DNA of 64,000 bases. Source: Branchiostoma belcheri. Lineage: Eukaryota; Chordata; Leptocardii; Amphioxiformes; Branchiostomatidae. A program made the position numbers and the translations under genes. Location of the stretch: NCBI RefSeq assembly GCF_001625305.1, contig NW_017803824.1:2506960-2570959 (forward strand), given 5' to 3'. Positions 48,412 to 61,884 of the stretch are shown piece by piece (the first letter of the stretch is position 1; each line of letters begins with the position of its first letter). Under the pieces are notes generated by a model. That model saw nothing but the letters and a program-made list of their open reading frames with translations. It was not told the origin of the DNA and ran no database searches.

Positions 48412-51400
48412 GTGAGTGAAGGGCAGAATTGTTCCACTGTGCCGAGTGGGTCTGCCCTACTATTGCAGGAGGTCTGGAACGAAGGTCAAGCTACCTCAAG
48501 TGTGTTTTTTTCACATGAGAAAAGCTGAACAAATACAGCAGCACAATGCCTGCTGGCCTGTGCACCATACATGTGTGAAGTGGCTGTACCGGATTGCACA
48601 ATTCGCCCGCGGCAAGGTCTTAATTTGCAAGAGGGTAACGTCCAACACGTGTGGGGCAATAGCTGGACATAACCTACACCTTGTCCAAACTCATGTCTTC
48701 GAGATGAGGAGCAAAACAATATAAGTACAATCTCAAATATCATATCCATGGATCAAAACACATTTTTCTCTATGCAAGAGGTAAATTTTTAGCCTGCAAA
48801 GTTCCAAGATGATTGTAAACTTTTCTGCTATCTCCAAAATTTTTCTGCACACTGTAAGTGGGTTTTTGAGATCAACAATTAAATGTGAACTTTATCATAC
48901 CAAAGTGTTTCTTTTTCTTTATTGTGACTTGTAAGATTGATGTTGTAGATTTGACCCTCACCTGTCAACCTACCCCTAATAAGATGGATCAGTCTGAAAA
49001 ACAAACATTCTTTTGAACCTCTGACGCTTCCAAGATGAAATAGCCGTACTGTACCAGTTTTATTCATAGAAACACGCAGAGACGTCTGGATCAATCATTT
49101 ATTAGTCTGCAGAACATGATTTATGCGCGTCAGCTTGCCTGAACCCGTGACCTGTGAATCAGAAGAACGAGGTGACAAAGGGCTCTGCCATTATCAATTT
49201 TTTCTGCATGGTCGACAGGTGGTTATGCACAACAGGTCTATTTAATGGCAGAATCAAATGATTGTGGTTAGACAGCAGATAGTATCACTGAGTATCTGAA
49301 CTTTATCTGAACCTAATCTCCAAGCAGATGTTGGCATTTGCACCATGGCAGTCTAAAAACATTTACAATCTCCCACTTGAATTTTTGGCTTAGATATTTA
49401 CTGAACAGACCTACAGAAATAAATTTTACCAGGGAAATGGATTCTACTTGATAATAATCATTGAATGTTTCCAAATACAACAAAAATTTTCCTCCGATCA
49501 CCCTTCAAATATTTCAATATTTTACTGGTACTTCATTTTGATTTCCTACATTACTCAGAACCTACAGTGGACAAATAAAAAAAACTGATGTTGAAGCTCC
49601 CCCACATTTGAATGGAACAACCCTGAGAAAAGGACCAGGTTGATTGATGGTTATTATCACCAGGCAGGCTGATAAGAGGTCATTTGTGTATCTCTAATGA
49701 CAGCTGGTAACAGCAGGGTGCATCTAAACCAGGTAATGATCCTTTACGTTTCTAGGGGAATAGTAAGGACATTACAGGTATATAACTTATATATAAGCTG
49801 GAATAACCTTGGCATTAAAAGACTTATGCAACTGCAAGGATGTGTGTGAACAAGCTATCCTTTGTTAATCATTGAAAAATATGTGCAATAAACCCACATT
49901 GGGACTAGCATATTCACTTCAAATTGATGTAAAATAAAGATACACTTCTATTTCTTCATCTACATGTTTTTAAACCGGAATTAAGTAGCTCAGCCATTTA
50001 GTGCAGAAAATGAGTCCTCACTATGAAATGCATCATACTAATATGCAACTGTTTTTACAATTCCTTTCTGTCTCTATTGGCCTATAAAAAATGCAGTTTG
50101 CACTGTGACCTATAAACCAGCACAGATCGTGATTAAAACTGACCTAAAAAAACAATGAATGGCCTTCAGGGGGTCATTAAAACCATTGGAAGATAACAAA
50201 TAGATAGGGCATAGGGATTGGACCGTAACTATATGAATCTAGCACAATTAGTACATCTGACAATAGATATATAATCTGCAGGGGGAAATGATCACAACAC
50301 CAAAGGATGAGGCCATGCCAAGTCAATTTACTGGTTCTCAGATTTAATCAAGGATGTAAACAGAGTATGGGGGAAAGTCTGTACTTTGGCACACCATCTG
50401 GCAGTTTCTGGGAGAGAATATAGTCTATTACAAGTTTTCCTTCCACAATCTCAGTCCTGTTTCTGTCTCAGCTTCCTATAGATTTTTACTTTAAAATGTC
50501 CAAAAACTGATACGACCTTATCGTTTACACGTATGACTCCAAAAGTGGTCCTCTCCTCTTACCAAGCCCAGAAAACCTCCCCACAGAATGGAAACAAAAC
50601 CCCAGATTTCCTCCACAACGAGAAAATCAATTCGTTCCACGTGACAGAGTTCTGCCCTGCTTTGATCCAAAACCTGTAATTGCAGCTTCGGCACCTGTGC
50701 ATAAGCCCTAGATGTGCTGAACTGCATTTTTGATCATGTTTGATCCGAGCATAATCATAGAAAAATGCATCAATAATAGGTAACATTGGCAATCAATAGA
50801 TTTTCGTCTAACATGGTTCATTTAGCCATAGATTATTACAGCTGAGAAGGCAACAAAAGGTAATAAACACCATTATTGCTATGGGTGATTAAGTACACAA
50901 CAGGTGAGAATTATTGTGTTCATTATTCATTGCAAAAGCAGTTAACCTTAAAACATTTTCAGGTCATGATTGTATTGATTAGTGATGGTAGAATTGATGA
51001 TAATGAAAGGGTGGCAAATAGCAGTAAACCTTTAGAAATTACATAACTTACTGCTGCCTCTAACCATTTCCCCTCATTACATGGTCTAGATAGTAATTTT
51101 TATGCAACTTTAAAGCTCTTAGTATAGCAACATATAATCATTTTGCATACATAGGTCTTACTTACTGAAAGGTATGATAAAACATACACATGCAATGCAG
51201 ATGAATAAATTGCATGTAGGAAAAACTGGGGCAAGCTAATATTAGCAAAAACTTAAAAGGGAGCCTAACCTATATTTTAGACATGGCTACTAGCAATTCC
51301 AATCTTTTAAATTATCTTTCAATGATACAGAGGACACCGAAAATTGACAATTATAACCAGCTATTTTTATCACCTCAGGAAATAGAAATACATTTACTGT

Positions 51401-54400
51401 ACATCACTTTAAGTAGGCCAAGGATAGCGCCATTCAAATCTGTTTTGAATAATGGCAGAGAATTGATCCTGAAGGTAGATCTACCACGGAGGAATAGTTA
51501 TTGGTTCCCTTCTATGTCTATTGATTGTGGAATGAGCAGAGGGGGCCAATTTATTACCCACTTCTTGCTAAGTACTGATGGATGTTTTCATCACAAAACC
51601 AATTTCAGGCAGAAGGGAATGGACAGGGACAATCAGGGAGCTATGAAACATCAGGGATAACTTATTTCTCTTCATTTTGAAATAGTCAAAAACACCATGT
51701 GTGACAAGTATATTCTGCATAACAGATGGCTCTTACTTTTAACTGTTGAGGATGCATATCTGTTTCAGAGGAAGTAGAGGAAAAGTTGAAATAAAAAATG
51801 GGAAATATAACTGATTTCAGAGTATTACTTCAGAAAAAATATGTGTACGATGGGTTGTTAGAACTTGAAGCATTGTGCCATTTCGGAAGTAACGCTGGTA
51901 ATTTACGAAGAAAATGAATGGACCAACTAAGCCACATTCCTCTTTCCACAGCACTTCCTCCAACACTCCACATACCATGGCACAATAGTAGTTCCACAAG
52001 GACCCCATAGCTACTGGGAACTTATGCACTTCAAATACTGTGGGACCAACTTGAATCTCCATGCAAATTCTTGTCTGATGGAGGTTTCCTGTAGGCCTAC
52101 CTCTATAATGGAGGGTGTTGCATGCAATGAAGAAGCTTATAGATGTACACAATGTATACTATGAGCAACTGGCAATGATACTTTGCTATATGTTCATTTT
52201 AACATTAATCTCTGAAAAGTAGAAAATATAGTTTCAGCTCTTGCCAGTGTAATTTTTTCAGGTATGTTTTTTTAGATTTTAGAGACAAGTAAAATCATTG
52301 ATGCCAATAATGAAACTCTTTAGTAGAGTTAGAATACTAGTTGTTAGGAAAACTGCATTGTATTTTAACAAACTCAATCAATAATTGTAGGACTGAGAAA
52401 CTTAGACCATACATTATCCAGTATGTACACGTAATCACAATCAATTTTTTACATGCGCATGGATGACTACACAAAACAGATGCTTACAAAGGTGTGACCC
52501 CTGTTTGAGGATGGTGTGCCCTAAAGGCCAGCCTCCTGTCCCAGAAACTGGACTGAATTCTGCAGGGTTCTATAGGGAACATTGACACAGCTTAGCAGGG
52601 CAAACACTGGAGCCATCAGGCGCTGTTTGGCAGCAGGCTTGGCCAGTAGGACAGATGGGAGGGGAAATAGGGGGGGAGGGGAGGAAAACACAGGGCGAAA
52701 TGATATCACAGATAAGGAAAACTGACCTGCAGGAAAAAACAAACAGGAGAAGTGATCGATCAACACTTGAAATGTGAGAAGGCAGGAATAACAACATCCT
52801 GAAACAGCAAAGGAAAAGGTAATAAAAGGTCAGAATATAGAGTGGATATTGTTGATAAAAAAGGATTAAAGTATGATATTTGACATGATAATAACACAGG
52901 ATAGCATATATGCATTGTAAGGATGGGGAAATTTGTTTGCTAGTGTGCAACTCAGTGTCCTGCACTTGTAAATTCTCTGAAATTCTAGAATAAAAAGAAA
53001 GCATCAGAGAAGAACTTCTGAACATAGAAACAGAAGGCTAGACTCGGGAAATTTTGATTCCATCTTCTCTCCATGAAACTGTGCCAAGGTAGATTTTTTT
53101 CATGAGGCTCGTCCCTATGGAATGAGTTTCTCTTCTTTTTTTTTTCAATGATCTGACAGCCTACAAATCAAATAGGTGTGGCACCACAGACCCTGTTCAC
53201 CTCTCCTGTAGGGCTTACACAATATCCAGGGTCAAAGGTACACCCCTGCCCAGCCCCCTGTGTGTTCTAAACATCTCTTTCAACCCTGCTGAACCCTCAG
53301 GCTGGCAGGGACCTTCTCCAGCATGAAAGTTAAATTGATTTCCTACAGGGAAAATTCCAGGAGCTGCCAGAATGGAGTATAGGAGAGTTGCAGATGACAC
53401 GCAAGCCAAAGGTTCTTAACAAAGGAACAAAAGTCCATGCAGATGTCAGGCAATGCTTATTTTATTTGTCGATTCTTAATTTCTTGAATACAACAATTCA
53501 ATTTCTGAACTGGAAGATCACTATGGAAGCAGAGCCCGAAGAGAAAGCCTGTACCTTGATTCAGCAATTTACCAAGAAATAAATGTAGAAAAATTCAGAT
53601 GTGCCAGCATATTACACAAGTGAATTATTACAGTGTAAAAGTTTATGTTTCCTGAAATTGGGAAATCACTTATTTTCTGGCCATAAAATTCCATAATTGC
53701 CAGTCTGAATTAAAAAGACATAAAACAGTCAGATGTGTCCCAACTGACTTGTTATATGGTTCTGACGAAGACATTTGTAAAGCAATGTACCATTTGGGAG
53801 TGTGTACATGTTTTCATTCACAGCCCTCTTTTCTGTTGTTTTCTTACCCCCAGAGCTTGAGCATGTCACAAGTATGGCCAGGCTAAGGTTATGTTTTTCT
53901 AGCCTAAATGGCAGAGGTTCCAGTGTCTTGACTATAACATCTCAATTTTGCGGTAATGTTTCCCCCTCCCCTGAGCGCTAACATTTACTAATCCCAGAGG
54001 TCTCCCAGGTTGTGTATGTTACTAATGAAGCGAGAACATCATTTAGGGTAACTGCTGGTGCAACCATCCACACACCTACTGGGGGTCATACCAAGTCATC
54101 TGAACACCTGGGTGTTATACTGCACTAGTATTACAAGTCTGGGGGTTATATTAATGCATAGATATAAAAAGGATATAGAATAATTAGAAGATTATGGGGG
54201 GGGGCAGTTTTCTAATAGTGCACTACATATAATACTCGTAAGAAAATTCAAACTCTACTACTGGATCAGTTACGGATTTTTTTTTTTTTTTTACATATAA
54301 TAGTTTGGAGGAGGGGACATGTATGTTTGTATATGTAGGATGCAGGAAAAGAGAACGAAAGAGCATTAATCTTGCATGTAAATCAGGGAAGGGGCAATGT

Positions 54401-57400
54401 ATAAATTAAAGCTTAAACAAATGAAACTGTATCAAAAGTTACTTGATCACAATCATGTATCTATGTATGTAGCTTTCATCTGCCTTATGACAGCTGGAAC
54501 CAGTTTCACCACAATCGCTGGTAAAAGATTAATCAAATTCTTTTCTTTCTTTTTTAAACAACAGAGGCTGAAATGTCTCACTTGACCACTCAAGTCCATG
54601 AAATATGGCAGTGCAAGAAAAACTCCCGGCATGCAAATACGCCGAGGTGTTTGTACTTTGGTTCTGGAGCTTGTTAAAAGGGTTGCTACCTAACAGGAGG
54701 GAAAACAAAAACAGCGGAGTGTGTGCGGATGTTTTGCCTGTGAATACCTGCTGGTGGCTGGGATGCCGGGAGAGCCAGGCACAGACGCCCAGGCGAGGAA
54801 ATAGATTACTGAGCAGAAGTCCTTCCCCACAGACAGACAAATGCCACTTACTCAAATACTGGCATTCCACCCTGGCACCAACGTTTCCTTCATAATCCTT
54901 CTAGTTAACTCTTGGCTTCGTCTTTACTACAGGATCTTCATCTCCACGTGGAAGTGACAACATGAGGCTAAAAAGTTAAGTTGGAGCAATAAAATCCTAA
55001 TTTGTGCAGATAGAGAAGCTGTAAAACTTACTAAAACGTTTAGTAAAAGGAAAATTGTGTCTCGACGAATCGTCTGACATCCTAAACTTGCTAAGAGCAC
55101 ACGCATTATCGAGAACCTAAGGCCTGAAATCATTATCCATTCATAGGCAGGGCCCAGTGAGCCGGTGGGTATCAACTGTTACCTGTCCTGTTTACCTTCC
55201 ACCCATCTGTGGAAAAAGACAATGGGCTTTCCCGCGTTCCAACACACCGACCTCTCCCCCCATTCAAACTGATTTACCTGCTCCGCTGCTTGATTCTCCC
55301 CTTGTTTTGACAGGTAAACAGCATTACCAACCCAGCAGAAAGATTACAAAGCACCACGAGTCAGTTCTGACACATCAGCCTGAATTTCACTCGCAGATTC
55401 CCGCCGAGTTAGCGCTGGGATTGTTTGAGCTGATATGAGAGATGCCAATACCAACCAAAACAATCACGTCTCAGTTACTGGTGAAGAAATGGGTGGTCTG
55501 TATGGAGATTTCATGTCCTGCTTTGAATATATTGCAATCTAAACACTTCATTCTCATTTCATACCACATAGTACATAATCATCATTATTATATCATGTAA
55601 GATTCTATTCATTATCGATCTGCTACTAGTATTATGTCCATTTCCCATTGCGGTATTGGCACTAGATTTTAGATATCAATTCGTCACAGATAAAACTGTC
55701 ATCTATATCAGTTGTTGCATTGACAACCAACGTCTTTCAATAAAATGGCAACACAACACCTCCCCTGGAAAATTACATGGTCTTCCCTCCCCCAAGAAAA
55801 CTGCCATGAATCATACAAATGTTCACTATTCAAACATGTTTCGAATTATATTGCAAAGAGCCCTAGCAACAGCGAATGTTCAACGCCCACATTCGAGGAC
55901 CAAATATGCAGGTAATAGGTGAGGGAGCCTAGCCTGAAACGCACCAGACACATTTGCACATTCCACTGTTTGCCCAGGACCAACAGTAACGGTTTACACG
56001 GGAAGCTTTTCCCACACGGCCTGGCATGTTCTCGCCTGGATGTCAGAACTTCCACATCAACATCACCGCCGAGGTCAGGGATTCCAACACTGTTTTTTCC
56101 GGCAGGGAAACATTCTACGAAAATCGTCCTTGGATTGGGGACAGATCCGTGTCTGGTTTGGCAGTGGATAAAAGATATTCTAGCAATCTGGCAATCCTCT
56201 ACCACACGTAATCAATGCTGCCTGGAAAAATCCCTGTCTAGAAATAACCCTTCTCCAATATTCCTTGCAATGCAAGACTTTAGTATATCATAATACGAAG
56301 TAACTCTTGCACGTGTAAGTTCAGGACAAAATGACTGCAATGTAAGTTTGCAATACTATATCATCTTACCAAATTTCAACTTGTAATGTTCACTGACAAA
56401 ATTCAATCAAAACATAGTATCATTACAAAAATTGTTCTTCCTAACCGAAAGTTTCTCTCATTTCTTTGAAATCTGTCATACTCCTTCCCCCCAACAGTCT
56501 GATCCATTGTGCATCTCTGATTGACTGTTAATCACTCTATTCTCCTGATCCCCCTCGTCCTTTGCAAAACACTGAAGTTCGTCTATTGTAATTAAGGCTT
56601 GAAAAGGGAGGTGCTGAATGGTACATAATGGATTTGCGATGTGTAATCAGCGAGCGAGTGATGACAGGGGTGAGGACCTAACCAGGCCCAGCTGACTTTC
56701 CCTTCACAGACAGGATGACAGCGCTAACAAGAACCACCCCACACTGCTGCTGATACTGCCTGAATGATGGACTCCCTAACTGCCCCCATTTCCTTTGTAG
56801 CAGTTTTCTTGTGCAGCTGACCAGAGCCAAAGTAACCATAGGCAAGTGACACAGACGGGTTGCTGCCAGCGAGAATTCCTTAGACTACGGTTAGTCCACC
56901 ATGCACCACAGACTGGCTAGGTAAACATGGGAACAAACAGAACGTGTTCAGACCACTCCAGACCTTCGCACATCAAGGACACAGACACGCAATCACCCAG
57001 ACTCCACCTCACTCCTTCAGGAGCCAAATAAATAGGAAAAACTGTACAAAATAAAGTGAATTTTGCTGACTTGAATGTCTTTTAGCAAGCTAACATCTTT
57101 GATAATTTGTTCGCATTATTTTGGCCAATTCCTATTATTAAAGTTGAGTACTGTAGAGTAGAGTTATTTATCAACTCTGAATTATTTTTTGTTGAGAGTT
57201 TAGCTTCAGCATCAAGCAAAGCATGTCTATTGCACCTTTTTACTCAGTCTTTCTCTATCTATGCATAAAATATGACTGCAAGAATATCAAAGATTTTTCT
57301 TGGCATGTTGACATACACTGGTGTGTGACTGCAGAATTGTTTACCAAGGCAAAACCTATCATGAATATTCTAATGAAATCAAAGCAAATTGCAAACAACA

Positions 57401-58105
57401 ACAAAATGGCTCGGAGAACAAAACAGTGAAGCCAAAGAACAACTTCATGAATAAAATCCCCTGTTCTAGTCTAAAATACGACGTGAAATAAACAAGACGA
57501 CTCGATGTCTGCGGATCTAGGTGAGAGCGGCTCAGGTGATGTAACTAGTGTTTGTTGTGGGGTGGTAGATTTCGTCTCAGCTGATCCGTAGGTTTCAACA
57601 ACAGTTCCTGGTCGGACAAGCTGAGGGATTTTTTTACACAGTATTGCAAGGAATGCAAATCGCTGTCCCATTGTAACGATAGCGGGTCGGGATTTTGTTG
57701 GAAGGATATTTGCCGTAATTGTTTGGTATGCAGTTCTGCCTTAGGCGCGCCGGCTCGAACAATGGAACACTTTTCCCCATCCATACTTTTGTTTACGTCT
57801 GGCCCGTCCGTTCAAAGGGACTTGCCTATAACAAGTCATTTATTTTACAATAATCAGCCCGCCATGGCCTTGTCAAAAAGGAGCAGGGCAAGAATACCTG
57901 TGTACACACACTCACACATGACCGGGAAACAGGAAACCGGCTGTACGGCCGCAAACAATTTTATATCGATTCATCGCTGACAAGTGGAACATGACCCCCC
58001 TCCCCACCTTTCATCATCCAGGTGTGATAAAACGGACGGCCTGTTCCCAACATTCAAGGCCCTCGCCACCGCAAGTAAAACACGGAAAGGGAAAGCCAAA
58101 CCCAC

Positions 58106-58204
58106 CTTGTTGATGGTGAGAGGTTCGCCATACTCTGCTCCACCTGTTAGAGAAAATCCCCACGGAAATCCGCCCAGGATCGAGACTTCGAGTTCGGTCT
58201 CCAT
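58106..58204 (-). CDS. Shroom-like gene, first coding exon (start of PDZ)
   Basis: The ATG at 58204 has a favourable context (A at -3, G at +4) and an in-frame TGA twelve bases upstream, which fixes the start. The exon encodes [19 protein letters not shown], then [14 protein letters not shown], and ends AAG|GTGGGT on a codon boundary. FPWGF is the carboxylate-binding loop; GGxPWGFxLxGGxExGEPLxIxK is characteristic of Shroom-family PDZ domains, more so than PDLIM or synaptopodin types. Shrooms recruit Rho kinase to apical actin through C-terminal ASD domains, not visible here. The N-terminus before the PDZ is much shorter than in vertebrate Shroom2/3. About 33 residues; joins 35138-35292. Confidence 0.88.
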
Positions 58205-58560
58205 CCTTTTTGATCAAGAGTGGCTGATTCCGACTGTAGTATATGTTGTAGGTGTGCGGAAGTAGCTCCGCCGTACGTGGGTCCGTTCCTCAGCTCGCCA
58301 GCGGGCTGTCCGCGGGAATTCGGGCCCGAGCCCGCGGTCTCATGGTGCAGGGGTCCCGTACACGCGTTCAAAATCCGGCGGGCGGACGAGGGGTCACTCG
58401 GGGCGGGCGGAGAGCGCCGAAAATTTGGCAGCGGCTCGCAGGAAAGCCGACCCGACACAGATGTGGGACAAGGAATGGAGCAGACGCGTCCCGGCATGCA
58501 CTGCGACCAGCCGGACTATTAGTACACGAACGACACACCTCACATTGATGTGATTTGCAC
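58205..58560 (-). promoter_or_regulatory. CpG-rich 5' UTR/promoter region of the Shroom-like gene
   Basis: Directly upstream of the start codon the sequence is clearly GC- and CpG-rich (about 58260-58500) in an otherwise A+T-rich neighbourhood. It includes a GC-box-like GGGGCGGGCGG near 58398. Overlapping open frames in several phases are a by-product of this composition. The transcription start cannot be placed. Confidence 0.5.
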
Positions 58561-59814
58561 ATTTTTTGCCAATTACACATAGTTGGGTTCGTTATAAAAG
58601 AACTTGAGCGACGGGAAACTGCAATTAAATATAAAACAGAAATTCTGAACATTTTCTCGTTGTCTAGCGCACCTGTTGGGACAAAAAAGGCATTCAAAAG
58701 CCGACTGAAAGAGCGGCTCCAAGCAAGGTCATTTGCGATATTGAGTATCAAAAGGCTGTTTGTGGTTTCAACGACAAACGAGAGGTGGTGAAATGAGATG
58801 TTTTTGATTTACAAAAGGAGATGCATGACTTTTGAATAAGTCATCTTGTCTGCTTTTCTGGCCCTTTTTATTACACATGAGCTGACCGAGATAGCCTGAG
58901 CAGAAAATTTAACATATTTCAGACCATCTCTTTCTCTCAATATTGTAACCTTAATGCAAACGTTACCTAGACACAACACATCGCGTTTGTGTTAAAGGCA
59001 AACATCCTTCTTGTCACCACAAATCCCTAACATAAACTGAATAGTCCTAATGTCCCAAAGAAATTCCTAATTATACCCCAAATTCTGTCCCCTGTATTTA
59101 GCTCTGACCCCAAGGATAACCCTCCTTTGTTCCATCCAGTTGTTCCATCTATCTACAGAAAGTAGGCTGACACATTTTTAACCCTTATGTACTAAAGCAG
59201 CAGTCGGTAAACATGCTATCTTTACTGTGTGCCAATTATCACATACTTCTGCAGTCCATCAGATTCTGGTTTCTCCACCTGTTTGCATTGTGCATAACTG
59301 AACTGGGGTGTTATAATATCATGAGAATGGATAAAGCTTCTTTAACCAAACTGACATGTTTTGTACAACTTTGCTTGTATTGGAACAGCAACAGGGTCTC
59401 CTTATAACATGCACGTATCAGGTAGATATAGATAGTTGAAACGAGAAGTTGACCAAGAATGTTTTGTTTAATCCACACAAAAGTGCCACCTTGTGAGTGA
59501 TAGAAAAACTGCACCCACTGTGAGTGCATGGATGCCAACGTTTTCTTGTGAGATTTCAACCCCATTATTCCACAGAAGTCTTTACTTCTTTACTCATCTT
59601 GACTGGAGATGTAGAAATGAGTTTTAACTTGAGTGCAGGAATACTTTATTCTTGTCTTCGCTTCATTTAATAAAAGAAAATACATGTACATGGGTAATCT
59701 AATAAAACAAAACGGTACAAAACAAAATATTGGTATCAAAAACCTTACAAAAGAAATAAAACAGCAGCATTTAAATGTTCATTGAAAATATACGTACATA
59801 ACACACTCAGTTAA

Positions 59815-60228
59815 GGCCACACCAAGTAAATTTTATGGATGACGTCCGCGCGCGCATTGATTTTGGCCTGTTCCTAGAAAAAAAAAACAAGAAATTCCGC
59901 TTCCTGTAAATATGACCAAAGAGTCACGACAGTGCCGCAAATCGTCAGATTGATGTGAAACCCGTAACGCCAAAAGCCTGGGCCTGGTTAAAAAATGGAA
60001 ACAAAAATGAAAAAAACAAAAAAAATGGCACTGAAAAAAATCCTGTAAATAGCTCCAAAACAGTGCCGTTTTTGGAACTATTAACAGACAGGACGGTCCT
60101 GTCAGCAGTGCAATATTTCTTATCTTGGCATCTTGTTTTTTAGGGCCCTTCTTGTTTTTTTTTTGCCCTCTCGCATTAGATTTAGGGTCTCCAAAGGACG
60201 TCATCCATAAAATTTACTTGGTGTGGCC
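59815..60228. mobile_element. 414-bp MITE, Harbinger-like
   Basis: Perfect 33-bp inverted ends (59815-59847, starting GGCCACACCAAGTAAATTTT, and 60196-60228) are flanked by TAA on both sides (59812-59814 and 60229-60231). GGCC-type ends with a TWA duplication are the hallmark of PIF/Harbinger MITEs. The interior is A-rich with no coding capacity. Confidence 0.92.
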
Positions 60229-60440
60229 TAATCATGTATCTTTGGACTGCAGGTTAACTATGTACAAATATGAACTGCTGACTGATGGAACTACTGTAAC
60301 ATCAGTACAAACATGGAAAACTTACATGGACCAACTGCAAATAAAAAATGCATGTACTGCTTATAGCTGCATAAGCAAGTAAACTGATCGGTGAAAAATC
60401 TCTTATAATTGGAATTCATATTTCCATTCTTGTGGACAAC

Positions 60441-60446
60441 TTTATT
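60441..60446 (-). terminator. Candidate polyadenylation signal
   Basis: AATAAA on the minus strand, about 550 bases downstream of the stop codon of the coiled-coil gene. It is the first canonical hexamer found in that direction; usage is unproven. Confidence 0.35.
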
Positions 60447-60996
60447 CATAGAGACTCTAGTGAACATTTTTCCGATAAATCTTATTTTCAACAGCAAATG
60501 TATTGGATACAAAAGGCACCACTCATAACTTTACCTCCCTAAATAACTTACTACACATGGAACAGTATCACACTAAAATACAAAAGTTTTGGTCACTGTT
60601 TTCTGCATACTTAAGTACATACAGTCATAAGAGTTCTACAGTCCAACATCATCTGTGAGAAACATTGAGAAATAATATCTACGTTGGAGTATATATTTGG
60701 GACTTTTTACAGAAATCAGAACATAGCTGCCCGTGAGTTATATGTAGAATGCTCTGTTTGTATCTATATAATCATATTTCTTTTTAAACACAGTAAAGAA
60801 TATGTACAACTTGACAACTCTGCGTTTGAAAAAGTCCACCCTGTCCATCTAGTGGTCTTGTACACATATTGCAGTTTTAAACATACTGTGCAGTTTTGGT
60901 AGTTGTGTGATGAAAAACAGCACTGGTCTCTTACGGGACACCCACATTAAAAACTCTTCATAAATTATTCTGTCTTGCAAACAGGCTGCTGGTTCG

Positions 60997-61082
60997 TCAT
61001 TTCCAGGCCTTTTGCACTGTTTTCTCAGTTTGGCGCACACGCTTGAGTTGGCGGTCGTGACTCTTGATCAAAGCTGCCATTT
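60997..61082 (-). CDS. Coiled-coil protein gene, last exon
   Basis: A CTCCTCAG acceptor precedes 61082. Two bases complete a split Glu codon, then MAALIKSHDRQLKRVRQTEK and TVQKAWK end at TGA (60997-60999). Charged and helical, it continues the helix begun in the previous exon. The phase (1-2 split) agrees with the donor after 61437. Confidence 0.8.
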
Positions 61083-61436
61083 CTGAGGAGACAAAAACAA
61101 ATCAGATGCAGTGCAATCCCTCCATCATTCCTGTGTATCACACTACAATGTATTAGAAGCAAATTCATGTGAGAAAATTAACAATATTAGACATAAAAAA
61201 CAATGATGATTTAAAATACTGAATATTGCTTGTGAGTGGGGTAGGGGAGTACTGAAGCAGACTTAAATTTTAATTCCATCTCTCTTAGTCGTATTAAGTC
61301 AGTTGTTGGTGAGCGAGCTTGATGTTTCTGACTTGTGGAGAAGAGATGCTGTGAGTAAAATAGATGGGTTCAATTGACTTAATATTGTGATTAAAAGGGA
61401 AGATACAGAAATCGTCTCCTCTCCTGCATATCTTAC

Positions 61437-61538
61437 CTTGATTCTCCATCTTCAGGTGATCTCCCACCTGCGACAGGTGCTGCAGCTTGTCTTCAAGTCG
61501 TCTGCACAGCTCCACTGTCTCCCGCGACAACTCTGTAC
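61437..61538 (-). CDS. Coiled-coil protein gene, penultimate exon
   Basis: Flanked by TTTTCCCAAG..CAG-type acceptor sequence (AACAG before 61538) and CAAG|GTAAGA donor. The 102 bp read TELSRETVELCRRLEDKLQH and LSQVGDHLKMENQ, a heptad-like pattern (L/V/C at regular spacing) predicting a coiled coil that runs into the last exon. Entry and exit phases both leave one base, matching its neighbours. Confidence 0.8.
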
Positions 61539-61884
61539 CTGTTTTCCCAAGAATTCATGGACATAAAGAGAGTGGTATCTCAATGCAGTTATAATTTTAC
61601 TGTAGGGCTAGTCTAGACTTCCACCTGACAAGACATTTAAAGGCAATGAGTTCAGTAAACAGGGAACCATAACTTAATGTTCTGTTGAAGACTAAAACCT
61701 TCATCTGAGGGTACAATACTTTCGTTGACACCAGCTGTGATCCAAACTCTACAACTAGCCCAAGAGTGACTCACTCAACTCAACCCCTTCAAGTTATCTT
61801 AAACTAGACATGATAAATTCATTATTGTTATCATTTACAAATACATGTAGAATCAATAATCTATAACAGAGAATAAACCATTAC

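Larger units (their letters stand above)
35293..58105 (-). other. 22.8-kb intron splitting the PDZ domain
   Basis: Bounded by a donor GTGGGT after 58106 and an acceptor CAG before 35292. No exon is needed inside, because the two coding pieces make a complete PDZ domain when joined. Scattered open frames (for example 39380-39685 +, 45873-46181 -, 46719-47075 +, 51283-51660 +) show no recognisable domain. Contents noted separately are a 109-bp tandem repeat and a hAT-like MITE. Large first introns are common in Shroom genes and often hold enhancers, but none can be identified from the sequence alone. Confidence 0.75.
58561..60996. other. Intergenic DNA between the two minus-strand genes
   Basis: Holds the 3' end region of the upstream gene, the MITE at 59815-60228 and the upstream flank of the Shroom-like promoter. 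The nearest AATAAA on the minus strand after the upstream gene's stop is at 60446-60441, giving a possible 3' UTR of about 550 bases. Confidence 0.5.

Noticed and set aside
55919-56293. 124-codon plus-strand and 119-codon minus-strand overlapping frames
   Set aside because: Mutually overlapping on opposite strands, with no recognisable domain or splice context, inside the large intron.
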